Positions 1-5,922 of a stretch of 9,125 nucleotides of DNA are shown piece by piece. The stretch comes from Bacillota bacterium (GTDB taxonomy: Bacteria > Bacillota > Bacilli > Alicyclobacillales > SLC66): positions 1 through 9,125 of the forward strand of contig JAJZCJ010000120.1 in NCBI GenBank assembly GCA_021846145.1. The letters run 5' to 3'. The notes beneath the pieces were generated by a model. It was not told the DNA's origin. It was given only the letters and a program-made list of their open reading frames with translations, and made no database searches. The stretch's first letter is position 1; every line of letters begins with the position of its first letter. The position numbers and the translations under genes are program-made.

Positions 1-17
1 CAGAAACACTAGTGAAG

Positions 18-899
18 TTAGTTGACTGCGTTGATGTAGCCTTCCATATACCCAACGTGCGTCATCGAGTAACTGGTCATGCCGCCGTCGCACTTGATCT
101 CGCACTGCCACTTGTACTTGCCTGCCTTCGGTACGGTGAAGGTGAAGTTGTTAGCCTTCACGTCGCCGGCCTTATCGGCACCCTTAATCATCAGGTTCAG
201 ACCGAGCGCCGAAGAGGTAATGCTGTGATCGCCCGTATCCCAGTTGTACACTGAGAGATGAACCGGAATACCCGGAGTGACTGTGAACGAGGCGGGAGAG
301 AAGGCGTCGTGCATGTTGCTGGTGCCATGCTTCGTCTTCTTGGTTGGGCCGTAATCCAAGCCACCTTGAACCGTCAGGGTAACAAACTGTTCGTTGCCGT
401 TGTTCGGCACCACCTTGACAGTGCCCACCATGTAGCCGTCATTCCACATCGAAAAGTCCGTTCCCGAACCGCCGTCACACTGGAGTTCGCATTGCCACAT
501 GAAAGAACCAGTGTTTTGCGGTGTAAAAGTGAAGGTTTTAACATTTGGAACGCCATTCTTACTGGTACCGGGGATGACTACATTAAGACCAAAAGTTGGG
601 CAGGTGAAGCTGTGCGGACCGCCATCATAATTGTAAATGGTCACTTGTACCGGCACGCCCTGAACTACCGTGAAATCGGTCGGTGAATAGCTATCGTGCA
701 TCTTCCCATCTGGACCAAGGTGAGATCCCGGCATAATGGTCAGATAAATGTGTTGCAATTTTAGTTTCGGAGCTGCATGTTTTGCGGTATGATGCACTTG
801 CGCGGCTTGCACTGGAAGAGTACCCACTGAAAATGCGCCAAGCGCCGCCATAGAAATGGTGGACATAACGGCCACGCTTGAGATAATGCTCTTCTTCAT
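18..899 (-). CDS. secreted tandem cupredoxin-domain protein (two CuA-like Cys-x3-Cys domains)
   Basis: Predicted exported copper protein of 293 residues, probably an electron carrier on the outer face of the membrane. An N-terminal signal peptide (Lys2-Lys3, hydrophobic core to about residue 29, VQA-A near 30-33) has no lipobox. Two homologous domains follow, about 48-165 and 171-293, sharing SP-x-x-FTV, a His-Ser (H96, H225), WQCE(L/I)xCDGG (C137/C141 and C266/C270), a nearby Met (M151, M279) and a GYM-xG end. His followed by Cys-x-Glu-x-Cys and Met recalls the binuclear CuA site of cytochrome oxidase subunit II. The CuA His four residues after the second Cys is absent, although domain 2 has H281. 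Start chosen for GGGAG (908-912) 8 nt upstream. Divergent from menA. The cupredoxin fold is a confident call; the exact metal centre and partner are inference. Confidence 0.85.
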   Translation of the reverse strand: MKKSIISSVAVMSTISMAALGAFSVGTLPVQAAQVHHTAKHAAPKLKLQHIYLTIMPGSHLGPDGKMHDSYSPTDFTVVQGVPVQVTIYNYDGGPHSFTCPTFGLNVVIPGTSKNGVPNVKTFTFTPQNTGSFMWQCELQCDGGSGTDFSMWNDGYMVGTVKVVPNNGNEQFVTLTVQGGLDYGPTKKTKHGTSNMHDAFSPASFTVTPGIPVHLSVYNWDTGDHSITSSALGLNLMIKGADKAGDVKANNFTFTVPKAGKYKWQCEIKCDGGMTSYSMTHVGYMEGYINAVN

Positions 900-1161
900 T
901 CGATCGACTCCCGTTCGATTTGATATATTTTTAATTGCCTCAGCAACTATATATTGCTTCTAATTTTTTGCTAGAGTGAGATTAAAAAGGACTATTCTTA
1001 ATAGATCATTAGGATGTTATCGTAAAAATGCATTTTGTATCATGCAACTCTCAAAAACTACTACATCTATATTCAGCTCTGCGCAAATCATATAGTAACA
1101 TAAAGTATTATTAAGACACGCTTGAAGGTTAACTAGTCATCTCCTGAAAGGAAGTATGAAT
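900..1161. promoter_or_regulatory. AT-rich divergent intergenic region between cupredoxin gene and menA
   Basis: This 262-base gap must hold the promoters of both divergent genes. It is much more AT-rich than its flanks. TATATA-like boxes occur on the minus strand near 948-954 and TATTAT on the plus strand near 1107-1112, but neither has a convincing -35 partner at 16-18 nt, so no exact promoter is called. AAAGGA at 1147-1152 is the ribosome binding site of menA. No gene was seen in it. Confidence 0.5.
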
Positions 1162-2064
1162 ATGACGCTCAACGGTTTTGCCATCGCCTGGCGATTGCTG
1201 CGTCCTCCGACACTGACCGCCTCGCTTGCGCCTGTACTTGTTGGTGCGGGACTCGCGATCGCCGGGCATCGATTCGATCTTTGGCTGTTTCTCGCCATGC
1301 TGATCGCCTCAATGCTAATTCAGGCGGGTGCCAACATGATCAATGAGTATATGGATTACAAGCGCGGCCTAGACAATAAGGACATGGTGGGGATTGCAGG
1401 CACCATCGTGCGCGACGGTGTTGCGCCCGGCGTCGTACTCTTCGCGTTCTCGCTTGCGATCGGAATCGCCGTGCTGCTTGGCGCGTACATTGCCGTCCGC
1501 AGCTCGTGGTGGGTGGCGGTAACGGGCGTCGTCAGCCTGGGCGTCATGTACTTGTATTCCGGCGGCCCGTATCCGATTTCCTATACCCCGTTCGGCGAAG
1601 TGACTGCCGGATTTTTTATGGGTCCGGTCATTGTCATGATCACCTACTACATCCTGACACATCACCTAACATGGCACGCGTTTCTGGCGTCGTTGCCAGT
1701 CGGCCTCCTGATCGGAGCAATCCTGCTGGCCAATAACCTGCGCGACTTTGAACACGACGTCCAAGGAGGTAGAAGAACCCTGCCGATCGTACTAGGGAAA
1801 AAGGGTGGTGCCACTGCGCTCGGTGCGACGTTCATCCTCTCCTACGCGCTGATTGTGGTTTTTGTTGCGACCAGGCAAATCACGCCGTGGGCACTGCTGA
1901 CGTTGTTGCTGGTATTTTCAACGACGCCCATCCCCCGTCGATTCCTTTTGACCAACGCAGGTCAGGAACTGCAAGCGGCGTTCAAGGCCACCTCACTCAC
2001 CTTGATCCGCTTCAGCGCGGTACTGTTTGTCAGCTTGCTACTGGGCGCGTTCATCCACATCTAA
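1162..2064 (+). CDS. menA: 1,4-dihydroxy-2-naphthoate polyprenyltransferase (MenA)
   Basis: UbiA-superfamily integral membrane prenyltransferase of 300 residues. It joins a polyprenyl diphosphate to 1,4-dihydroxy-2-naphthoate, giving demethylmenaquinone, the late membrane step of menaquinone synthesis. The start of the protein carries the MenA-like RPPTLTASLAPVLVG. The first metal-binding motif is NEYMDYKRGLD and the second NNLRDFEHD followed by GGRRTLPIVLG, each followed by hydrophobic helices (eight to nine in total). GGPYPISYTPFGEVTAGFFMG is the segment most typical of Bacillus MenA; length also fits (about 300-310). Two ATGs compete, at 1156 and 1162. AGGA (1149-1152) is only 3 nt from the first and 9 nt from the second, so 1162 is preferred. 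Other UbiA members (UbiA, heme O synthase) are less likely. Other men genes are not in the window, so the gene stands alone here. Confidence 0.9.
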   Translation: MTLNGFAIAWRLLRPPTLTASLAPVLVGAGLAIAGHRFDLWLFLAMLIASMLIQAGANMINEYMDYKRGLDNKDMVGIAGTIVRDGVAPGVVLFAFSLAIGIAVLLGAYIAVRSSWWVAVTGVVSLGVMYLYSGGPYPISYTPFGEVTAGFFMGPVIVMITYYILTHHLTWHAFLASLPVGLLIGAILLANNLRDFEHDVQGGRRTLPIVLGKKGGATALGATFILSYALIVVFVATRQITPWALLTLLLVFSTTPIPRRFLLTNAGQELQAAFKATSLTLIRFSAVLFVSLLLGAFIHI

Positions 2065-2290
2065 AAAAACGCAAAGGGCCTGAAGGCGTAGGCTAACACG
2101 TGTTCCCTTCTGAGGTGCAAAACCCAAAATATCAACTGAAATCACATTGGATTTCGCAAAGTAATCAGAAGTGACTTTTGTTGTCCAAATCGCATAAAAA
2201 CGGCGCGCGCCAATTGATACACAATCTCTTTTTCCTTAAAACACATCGCGTACGATATATCTTATACGATGTATTTGTGGAGGAACGGTT
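2065..2290. promoter_or_regulatory. menA-marR intergenic region with candidate MarR operator
   Basis: The gap holds a 10-bp palindrome AACACGTGTT (2095-2104) just after menA, without the T-run needed for a terminator. Just before marR it holds a nested dyad: ACATCG (2243-2248) pairs with CGATGT (2267-2272), and the palindrome GATATATC (2254-2261) lies between them. TACGAT also occurs twice (2251-2256 and 2265-2270). A dyad about 19-49 nt ahead of a marR start is where autoregulatory MarR operators usually lie. No clean -35/-10 pair could be fixed. Confidence 0.4.
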
Positions 2291-2752
2291 ATGGAACAGG
2301 AAGCAAGGTTTATTCGCAGATCGATCAGATCTTTACATCGACACTTTGAAAAGAGTATTCAAAAACAGACAGAACAGGTGGGCTTCACTGTACCCAAAAT
2401 GCGTGTCATTCAGGAGGTAATTTCTCATCAATCAATTAGCATAAAACAACTCTCGCAAAACTTGCAGATGACCCAAAGTACCGTATCTGGAATGGTCGAA
2501 CGGCTGATTTCACATGACATTTTGCTAAAGATGACTAATCCCAACGATAGGCGAGCAGTGAAGATTACGACCACGGAGAACGTGACCCGATTTATGGAAA
2601 ACGACCGTTCGAAATTCGCAAATCAGGCAGTCGTGAATGCACTTAGTCGGCTAAAGCCAGAGGAACTATCGATTGTCATAAATGGTATTCGGTTGTTGCT
2701 TACAGTAACTCAAGACACGCTTGAAGCGGATGACAAGGAGGACTTCAATTGA
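2291..2752 (+). CDS. MarR-family transcriptional regulator
   Basis: Cytoplasmic DNA-binding regulator of 153 residues, the normal MarR length. An N-terminal dimerisation helix is followed by a winged helix-turn-helix at about 50-93. ISIKQLSQNLQMTQSTVSGM is the helix-turn-helix, and the wing carries the family's Asp-Arg-Arg (86-88) in NPNDRRAVKITTT. A C-terminal dimerisation helix follows (about 120-142). Start supported by GGAGG (2279-2283) 7 nt upstream. Its stop overlaps the TTG start of the next gene (TTGA), so the two are almost certainly co-transcribed and translationally coupled. MarR proteins commonly repress their own operon and respond to small aromatic ligands or oxidants. No Cys is present, which argues against a thiol-switch mechanism of the OhrR type. 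The ligand is unknown. Confidence 0.88.
   Translation: MEQEARFIRRSIRSLHRHFEKSIQKQTEQVGFTVPKMRVIQEVISHQSISIKQLSQNLQMTQSTVSGMVERLISHDILLKMTNPNDRRAVKITTTENVTRFMENDRSKFANQAVVNALSRLKPEELSIVINGIRLLLTVTQDTLEADDKEDFN
2735..2741 (+). promoter_or_regulatory. ribosome binding site fixing a TTG start
   Basis: A full AAGGAGG lies inside the end of marR, 7 nt before TTG 2749. It supports the TTG start over the downstream ATG at 2770, which is 28 nt from the site. Confidence 0.75.
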
Positions 2753-3228
2753 ATTTCCATTCGCTCCTAATGAGCATCATTCTGTTAGCCTTACTTATTT
2801 TCGTAATCGTTCGCCAACTTACCCCACGCCGCCCGACTCGGTTTCGCTTTTATTTCATGCCTGTTGTAAGTCTAATCGCGGCTTATCAAAATCTGCCCCA
2901 TCCCGTCCCTAGTATCCAAGTGCTAGAATGTGTGATTTCTGTGGTCATTGGCATTGGATTTGGAGTGCTTCAGGCAGGGTACACAAAAGTATATAAATCA
3001 CAAGATGAAAATTGGGTGATGCAGGGAGACTGGCGATATGCGATCAGTTGGATTGTACTTTTTGTAGTTCGGGCAGTCATCATGATTTTTTTCAGTTCCG
3101 CTGAACACACAAAGAACATAGCAGTTGAGTGGATTATTTGGGTAGAAATCGCCGCAGTGTGGGGAGGGCGCTCGTTGGTACTACACATTCGCTATCCTCA
3201 ACTTAGAACGGTTTTGGCAAAAAAATAG
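2749..3228 (+). CDS. small multi-pass membrane protein, DUF1453/CcdC-like
   Basis: Membrane protein of 159 residues with four to five hydrophobic segments (about 5-22, 34-47, 58-77, 98-117, 125-146). Charged residues cluster in the loops: RQLTPRRPTRFR at 22-33, and KVYKSQDENW after the third segment. Length, topology and the pattern GIGFG...G-x-T-x-VY followed by WRYAISWIVLFVVR resemble the DUF1453/CcdC family, named after a Bacillus gene of cytochrome c biogenesis. The resemblance is by pattern only, so a general membrane protein is the fallback. Starts at TTG overlapping the marR stop, with a consensus ribosome binding site. The MarR partner probably controls it. It has no Cys-x-x-Cys motif and only one Cys (61), so a thiol-redox function is not supported. 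Confidence 0.6.
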   Translation: MNFHSLLMSIILLALLIFVIVRQLTPRRPTRFRFYFMPVVSLIAAYQNLPHPVPSIQVLECVISVVIGIGFGVLQAGYTKVYKSQDENWVMQGDWRYAISWIVLFVVRAVIMIFFSSAEHTKNIAVEWIIWVEIAAVWGGRSLVLHIRYPQLRTVLAKK

Positions 3229-3288
3229 AACAAAGAAAACTGACAGATAAGTGTACGTCTAACTGTGACGCGGTTGCCCATTCCCTTC

Positions 3289-3309
3289 TTAAAGATCAAT
3301 GATCTTTAA
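3289..3309. repeat. perfect inverted repeat, 10-bp arms around one base
   Basis: TTAAAGATCA, one A, then TGATCTTTAA. The arms are AT-rich, the spacer is a single base and no T-run follows, so a DNA-binding site is likelier than an intrinsic terminator. It lies 61 nt past the end of the MarR-linked membrane gene. Confidence 0.6.
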
Positions 3310-3425
3310 TCCGCTACTGTAACTTCTACGAGACTCACTATTCTGTTATTTATCGATATTTGGTCGATATTTCATAATTTAGGAAAATCTGCGTATTTGT
3401 TCATGACTTTCTACAGTGAAACCTT

Positions 3426-3452
3426 GATGTACCGATCAGGGTTCGGTACATC
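3426..3452. terminator. perfect inverted repeat after the SRPBCC gene, possible terminator
   Basis: GATGTACCGA and TCGGTACATC form 10-bp perfect arms with a 7-base loop. It begins 28 nt beyond the stop codon of the minus-strand SRPBCC gene, where a terminator would be expected. The sequence after the stem on that strand (AAGGTTTCAC) has only a weak U-tract, so terminator function is uncertain. An operator is the alternative. Confidence 0.4.
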
Positions 3453-3479
3453 TGTTAGATTCAACTTATTGATCTGTAC

Positions 3480-4094
3480 TCACGCCGTCCGCTCTTTTGA
3501 TAACAATTCCGATCGTTGCTTGATTCCAAGCATACACTTGCGCATCATAATGATGTCACCTACATCCAAAAGGAGCGAAAAAATAATGGTAGGGGAGAAC
3601 CATCTATACTTTAGGTGAACACGAGTAATCAGACGTGTACTATTGGAGTCCGTAGGGTACAGCCCCCAGTACCACGTACTTTCTTTTTTCTTGTCGACCC
3701 ACAATATCCATCTGTTCTCTGCAAAATCCCTGACGTATAATCCCACCCTTCCGTCTGGACTGAGTGGAATCAATTGCCCCACGTAGATTTGCTGCAATTT
3801 CGGAAGGATTCGATCAGCACTTCGAATCCCGAGATTATCAATCCAGTCGTAGCTATACCAACCCGCACGTTTGCATCCGATCTGCACCAACCATGGCCAA
3901 ATATCTTCGGGACATGCCTCCACCGTAACGACACGTGTTGCATGAAACGTGGGGTTGGGTACGATGTCGTCCCCAATCATGGTACGTGCAACTTCTTCGT
4001 CTGTCGCCCCCCACCTGATTTGCCACGGACGAAACCAGAACAAATAAACACAAATTGCGCAAACCACAACGATACTTGTAACGATGAAATTCAT
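3480..4094 (-). CDS. membrane-anchored SRPBCC-family protein
   Basis: Protein of 204 residues: one N-terminal membrane segment (about 2-20, no cleavage site), then a START/Bet v 1-like SRPBCC fold (about 45-165), with a second hydrophobic stretch near 167-184. Typical family signatures are WGATDEEVARTMIGDDIVPN, PEDIWPWLVQIGCKRAGWYS with YDWIDN following, and PLSPDGRVGLYV. SRPBCC domains bind hydrophobic ligands in a deep cavity, but this branch has no known substrate and no catalytic residues can be named. A longer frame opens at GTG 4103, but AAGGAGG abuts that GTG with no spacer and is 9 nt from ATG 4094, so the ATG is chosen. A near-consensus promoter lies about 60 nt upstream. It appears to be a one-gene unit. 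Confidence 0.8.
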   Translation of the reverse strand: MNFIVTSIVVVCAICVYLFWFRPWQIRWGATDEEVARTMIGDDIVPNPTFHATRVVTVEACPEDIWPWLVQIGCKRAGWYSYDWIDNLGIRSADRILPKLQQIYVGQLIPLSPDGRVGLYVRDFAENRWILWVDKKKESTWYWGLYPTDSNSTRLITRVHLKYRWFSPTIIFSLLLDVGDIIMMRKCMLGIKQRSELLSKERTA

Positions 4095-4103
4095 CCACTC
4101 CAC

Positions 4104-4110
4104 CCTCCTT
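4104..4110 (-). promoter_or_regulatory. ribosome binding site deciding the SRPBCC start
   Basis: Minus-strand AAGGAGG. It touches GTG 4103-4101 with zero spacer, which is unusable, and lies 9 nt from ATG 4094-4092. Confidence 0.7.
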
Positions 4111-4147
4111 CCGGCATTTTGTCGTTAACCGACCCTTTCATACCATA

Positions 4148-4197
4148 CCTGATAAAATTATAACTAAATATCAGGCTTTTGTGAATAGTTATAATTT
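4148..4197. repeat. nested inverted repeats overlapping the SRPBCC promoter
   Basis: Two dyads overlap the promoter. AAATTATAACTA (4155-4166) is matched perfectly by TAGTTATAATTT (4186-4197), 19 nt apart, so one arm covers the -10 box and the other lies just upstream of -35. CCTGATA (4148-4154) pairs with TATCAGG (4169-4175). The placement suits a repressor or looping site. The protein is unknown. Confidence 0.55.
4157..4185 (-). promoter_or_regulatory. sigma-A-type promoter of the SRPBCC gene
   Basis: Read on the minus strand, TTCACA (4185-4180) and TATAAT (4162-4157) are separated by exactly 17 nt: five of six and six of six matches to consensus. The expected transcription start is near 4150, giving a short leader before the ribosome binding site. 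Confidence 0.65.
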
Positions 4198-4223
4198 AGT
4201 TGTGACAGTGGCTTTCCTTCCTT

Positions 4224-4424
4224 TCACGCTATAAACGATTGCCACAAGGGTTCACGGGATTCCGATGCTACCATTTGGTGGAATACAACGATTATTTGGC
4301 GTTCTTCTAGACGTTTTTGGCGTTCTTCTAAACGTTGTTGTTTCGATATCCGATGCAGTTCTCGTTCCGTGACAAACAACGATCGATCATCATCGGTACT
4401 TTGACTCAAGCACACAGCAACCAC
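4224..4424 (-). CDS. doubtful small ORF with a heptad-like repeat
   Basis: A 66-codon frame starting at GTG. I do not recognise it. Its middle is charged and helical, with an exact amino-acid repeat (QRLEERQ then KRLEERQ) from a 21-nt tandem DNA duplication. No ribosome binding site lies at a useful distance from the GTG; the nearest purine run is about 24 nt away. It may be a remnant of a longer protein or chance. It sits between an intact gene and a region of broken genes. Confidence 0.25.
   Translation of the reverse strand: MVAVCLSQSTDDDRSLFVTERELHRISKQQRLEERQKRLEERQIIVVFHQMVASESREPLWQSFIA
4296..4337. repeat. 21-nt tandem repeat, two copies
   Basis: TTGGCGTTCTTCTAGACGTT plus T (4296-4316) is followed directly by a copy ending AAACGTTG (4317-4337), with two differences. 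The period is a multiple of three, so the minus-strand frame stays open through it. Confidence 0.7.
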
Positions 4425-4576
4425 ATTATTAATTTTGTACCAAATTAAACTTCCCTCTCTTTATTGCCTTTGCCAAGCACTTTCGTTGAATTTCGCCGCC
4501 AAACGATGTCATTCCGATTCAATCATTGTATTTACGCAACGCGGCACCCACTGACAAATGAAAACTCGATCATTGC

Positions 4577-4879
4577 GTGCTCCAGTGTACTCGAACACGA
4601 ATCTCGAAGGAGAGCGTGCTAGCGCGGAATCAAATTATTCAAAGCAACCCTGATCTGCAGGAACGGGAATTATTGAAGGGACAAGTACTCATCACTTCGA
4701 TCTCGAACTCATTATCTGCCCAATATGATGGCGATCTGTCGGAACTCGCTGCGCGTTTTGCGGTTGAATTTTTTCACATGGCATATATTAAATGGATTAT
4801 ATACGCTGAGAGAAGCCTTGCGATGCAGTTGCTCACCGTTTATGAGTTGTATGAAAACTTATTTTGTTATTTGGTGTAG
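4577..4879 (+). pseudogene. TetR-family C-terminal domain fragment, HTH missing
   Basis: The 100-codon frame opens at GTG without a ribosome binding site. VLARNQIIQSNPDLQERELL, then SELAARFAVEFFHMAYIKWI, match the ligand-binding half of TetR regulators of the MftR-like C-terminal type, where RxxLI-x(3)P-x-LRERxLxK and a helix ending F-x-x-A-x-x-xW are typical. The N-terminal DNA-binding domain is absent. A stop lies in frame at 4559. An overlapping frame just upstream (about 4470-4610) reads HPLTNENSIIACSSVLEHES and may be the frameshifted preceding helix, but no HTH was found. The frame ends where a putative transposon end begins (4875), suggesting insertion at its 3' end. It cannot work as a repressor. 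Confidence 0.55.
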
Positions 4880-4936
4880 CCGATCACGTAAATTGTCGGC
4901 GTGAATCTTACCGTCACTGTCGTTAAAAATGTACCG
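4875..4936. mobile_element. putative transposon end beside the ATPase remnant
   Basis: The stretch begins with TGTAGCCGATCACG and lies between the TetR fragment and the stop codon of the transposition ATPase remnant, where elements of this gene order carry a terminal recognition region. On the minus strand CGACAGTGACGG and CGACAATTTACG are imperfect repeats 24 nt apart. GCCGA and TCGGC (4880-4884 and 4897-4901) form a small dyad. Assignment as an end is inference; no matching opposite end was identified. Confidence 0.35.
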
Positions 4937-5509
4937 TCAACCCGCCATTTCGTTAACACCCCGTTGCCGATCCATATCCATGAGTACGCGTACAACGTCG
5001 TTTTCTTCTATCATTTCTAGATTGCGTGCGGTGGCACCCAAGAGAATTTGCGTGCAGATTTGGTTGACCACCCGCGGAATTCCCTGGCTTGCGGCAAAGA
5101 TTCGGTGGTGCGCACTCTCTGCAAACACGGGCTTCCCCGTTTTGCTCACGTGCATGTGGTGCCTTATATAGGCGCTCGTTTCTTCTCTACCCATGCCGCC
5201 AAGATGGTATTGCATGCCGATGCGCTGACCCGTGGCTTCGTATTTCTTGAGTCGGAGCCGTCTGCGAAGCTCTGGTTGGCCAACAAGAATTAAAGGAAAC
5301 AGCGTAGCGGAGTCGATCTGATCATTGAGTGCGAAACGCAGTTCGAGCATCATGGTTTCGCTCATCTCATGCGCTTCGTCAATCACCGCCACAATCGTTC
5401 GTTCACCGGGGGTCAATCGGCTGCGGACTACTTCCTTCCAAGGCTTGCGTGCTTTGGAGACGGTGTAGATCGGCTCTACCCCCACCGCCTCCATCAAATA
5501 ATGACTCAA
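4937..5509 (-). pseudogene. truncated ExeA/TniB-type AAA ATPase of a transposon
   Basis: The 190-codon open frame is the C-terminal two thirds of an AAA+ ATPase of the ExeA/TniB group, which in Firmicutes partners a DDE transposase in target selection. Present are Walker B (VAVIDEAHEM, 40-49), the sensor segment PLILVGQPELRRRLRL (72-87), and the C-terminal GIPRVVNQIC (143-152) with its conserved Arg. Missing is the first part, about 90 residues, including the Walker A P-loop. The homology starts abruptly at 5509 and a TAG stop lies just before the TTG (5512-5510). No start site or ribosome binding site supports expression, and no transposase gene is present. A non-mobile ExeA-like secretion ATPase is less likely given the mobile-element debris on both sides. 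Confidence 0.75.
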
Positions 5510-5533
5510 CTATTGATACAATGAAAGAACATA

Positions 5534-5558
5534 AAAAGTCCAGCTGTGCTGGGCTTTT
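5534..5558. terminator. intrinsic terminator-like hairpin, near-symmetric
   Basis: AAAAGTCCAGC pairs with GCTGGGCTTTT across a 3-base loop, 11 bp with one G-T pair. The A-run before and T-run after let it terminate in either direction. It lies just upstream of the broken ATPase, so it probably came with another segment. Confidence 0.6.
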
Positions 5559-5577
5559 CAGCTTATCAGGGTAAATG

Positions 5578-5611
5578 AAGCATCGCTTGAGGCGGTGCTT
5601 CTGGCGTTTTT
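5578..5611 (+). terminator. second terminator-like hairpin with T-run
   Basis: AAGCATCGC (5578-5586) pairs with GCGGTGCTT (5592-5600), one wobble, with a 5-base loop; CTGGCG and five T follow. The T-run is set back 6 nt from the stem, which weakens the call. Confidence 0.45.
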
Positions 5612-5652
5612 GCACCGGAATAATTGAAAAATGCACCCCCTGGGCGAGATTA
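5611..5652. mobile_element. possible IS21-type terminal repeat remnant
   Basis: On the minus strand GGTGCATTTTTCAATTATTC is followed 21 bp on by a second GGTGCA (5637-5632 and 5616-5611). Multiple internal repeats of about 20 bp at the ends are usual in IS21-family elements, and the motif resembles those of Bacillus members from memory. No istA or istB coding sequence is adjacent, so this would be a solo end. Confidence 0.3.
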
Positions 5653-5922
5653 AGGGGAATTATTAAAAAGTATAGGCGTCGTTAAAAGGGTTAATCACTT
5701 CAATTTTAAAATGTACTTCATTGAAATGTGCCCCAAAAAAAAAAATGTAAGAAAGAGGAAGTGAGTAAATTATGAAGAGAGATAATTATAGCCAAAAAAT
5801 CAGAGGATATCCTGCCGATTATTGGCATGAAAGAAATAGGAATAGTGAGTAAAGATAAGTAGGCTAAAACCTGAAAATGAGTAGGCAAAATAATTTTTGT
5901 TAAGCTGAACCATAATGAGTTT
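5653..5922. other. AT-rich stretch without a convincing gene
   Basis: About 270 bases of very AT-rich DNA lie downstream of the minus-strand TetR gene. They include an 11-base A-run (5735-5745) and a small dyad TTCAAT/ATTGAA (near 5699-5725). A 26-codon frame starts at ATG 5774 after GAGGAAG. A hydrophobic minus-strand frame from TTG 5936 overlaps the tetR end. Neither resembles anything known. No clear terminator for tetR was found. Confidence 0.4.

Larger units (their letters stand above)
3229..3479. other. intergenic region with dyads, no gene seen
   Basis: A 251-base gap between the converging ends of the membrane-protein gene and the SRPBCC gene. It holds a perfect 21-bp dyad (3289-3309), two direct copies of TCGATATTT separated by GG (near 3352-3371), and a second perfect inverted repeat (3426-3452). 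No credible coding frame was found. Confidence 0.5.

Noticed and set aside
12..686. Plus-strand open frames of 80 and 142 codons
   Set aside because: They lie opposite the cupredoxin gene, resemble no family and have no ribosome binding sites.
1356..1736. Open frames on both strands inside menA
   Set aside because: Shadows of a GC-rich membrane gene; low-complexity or Arg/Pro-rich products without motifs.
1113..2726. 15-nt identical string AAGACACGCTTGAAG at 1113 and 2712
   Set aside because: One copy is in coding sequence and the other intergenic, with no extension; likely coincidence.
5774..5854. 26-codon plus-strand frame (MKRDNYSQKIRGYPADYW...)
   Set aside because: A purine-rich site is 12-13 nt upstream but the product is very short and unrecognised; cannot be told from chance.
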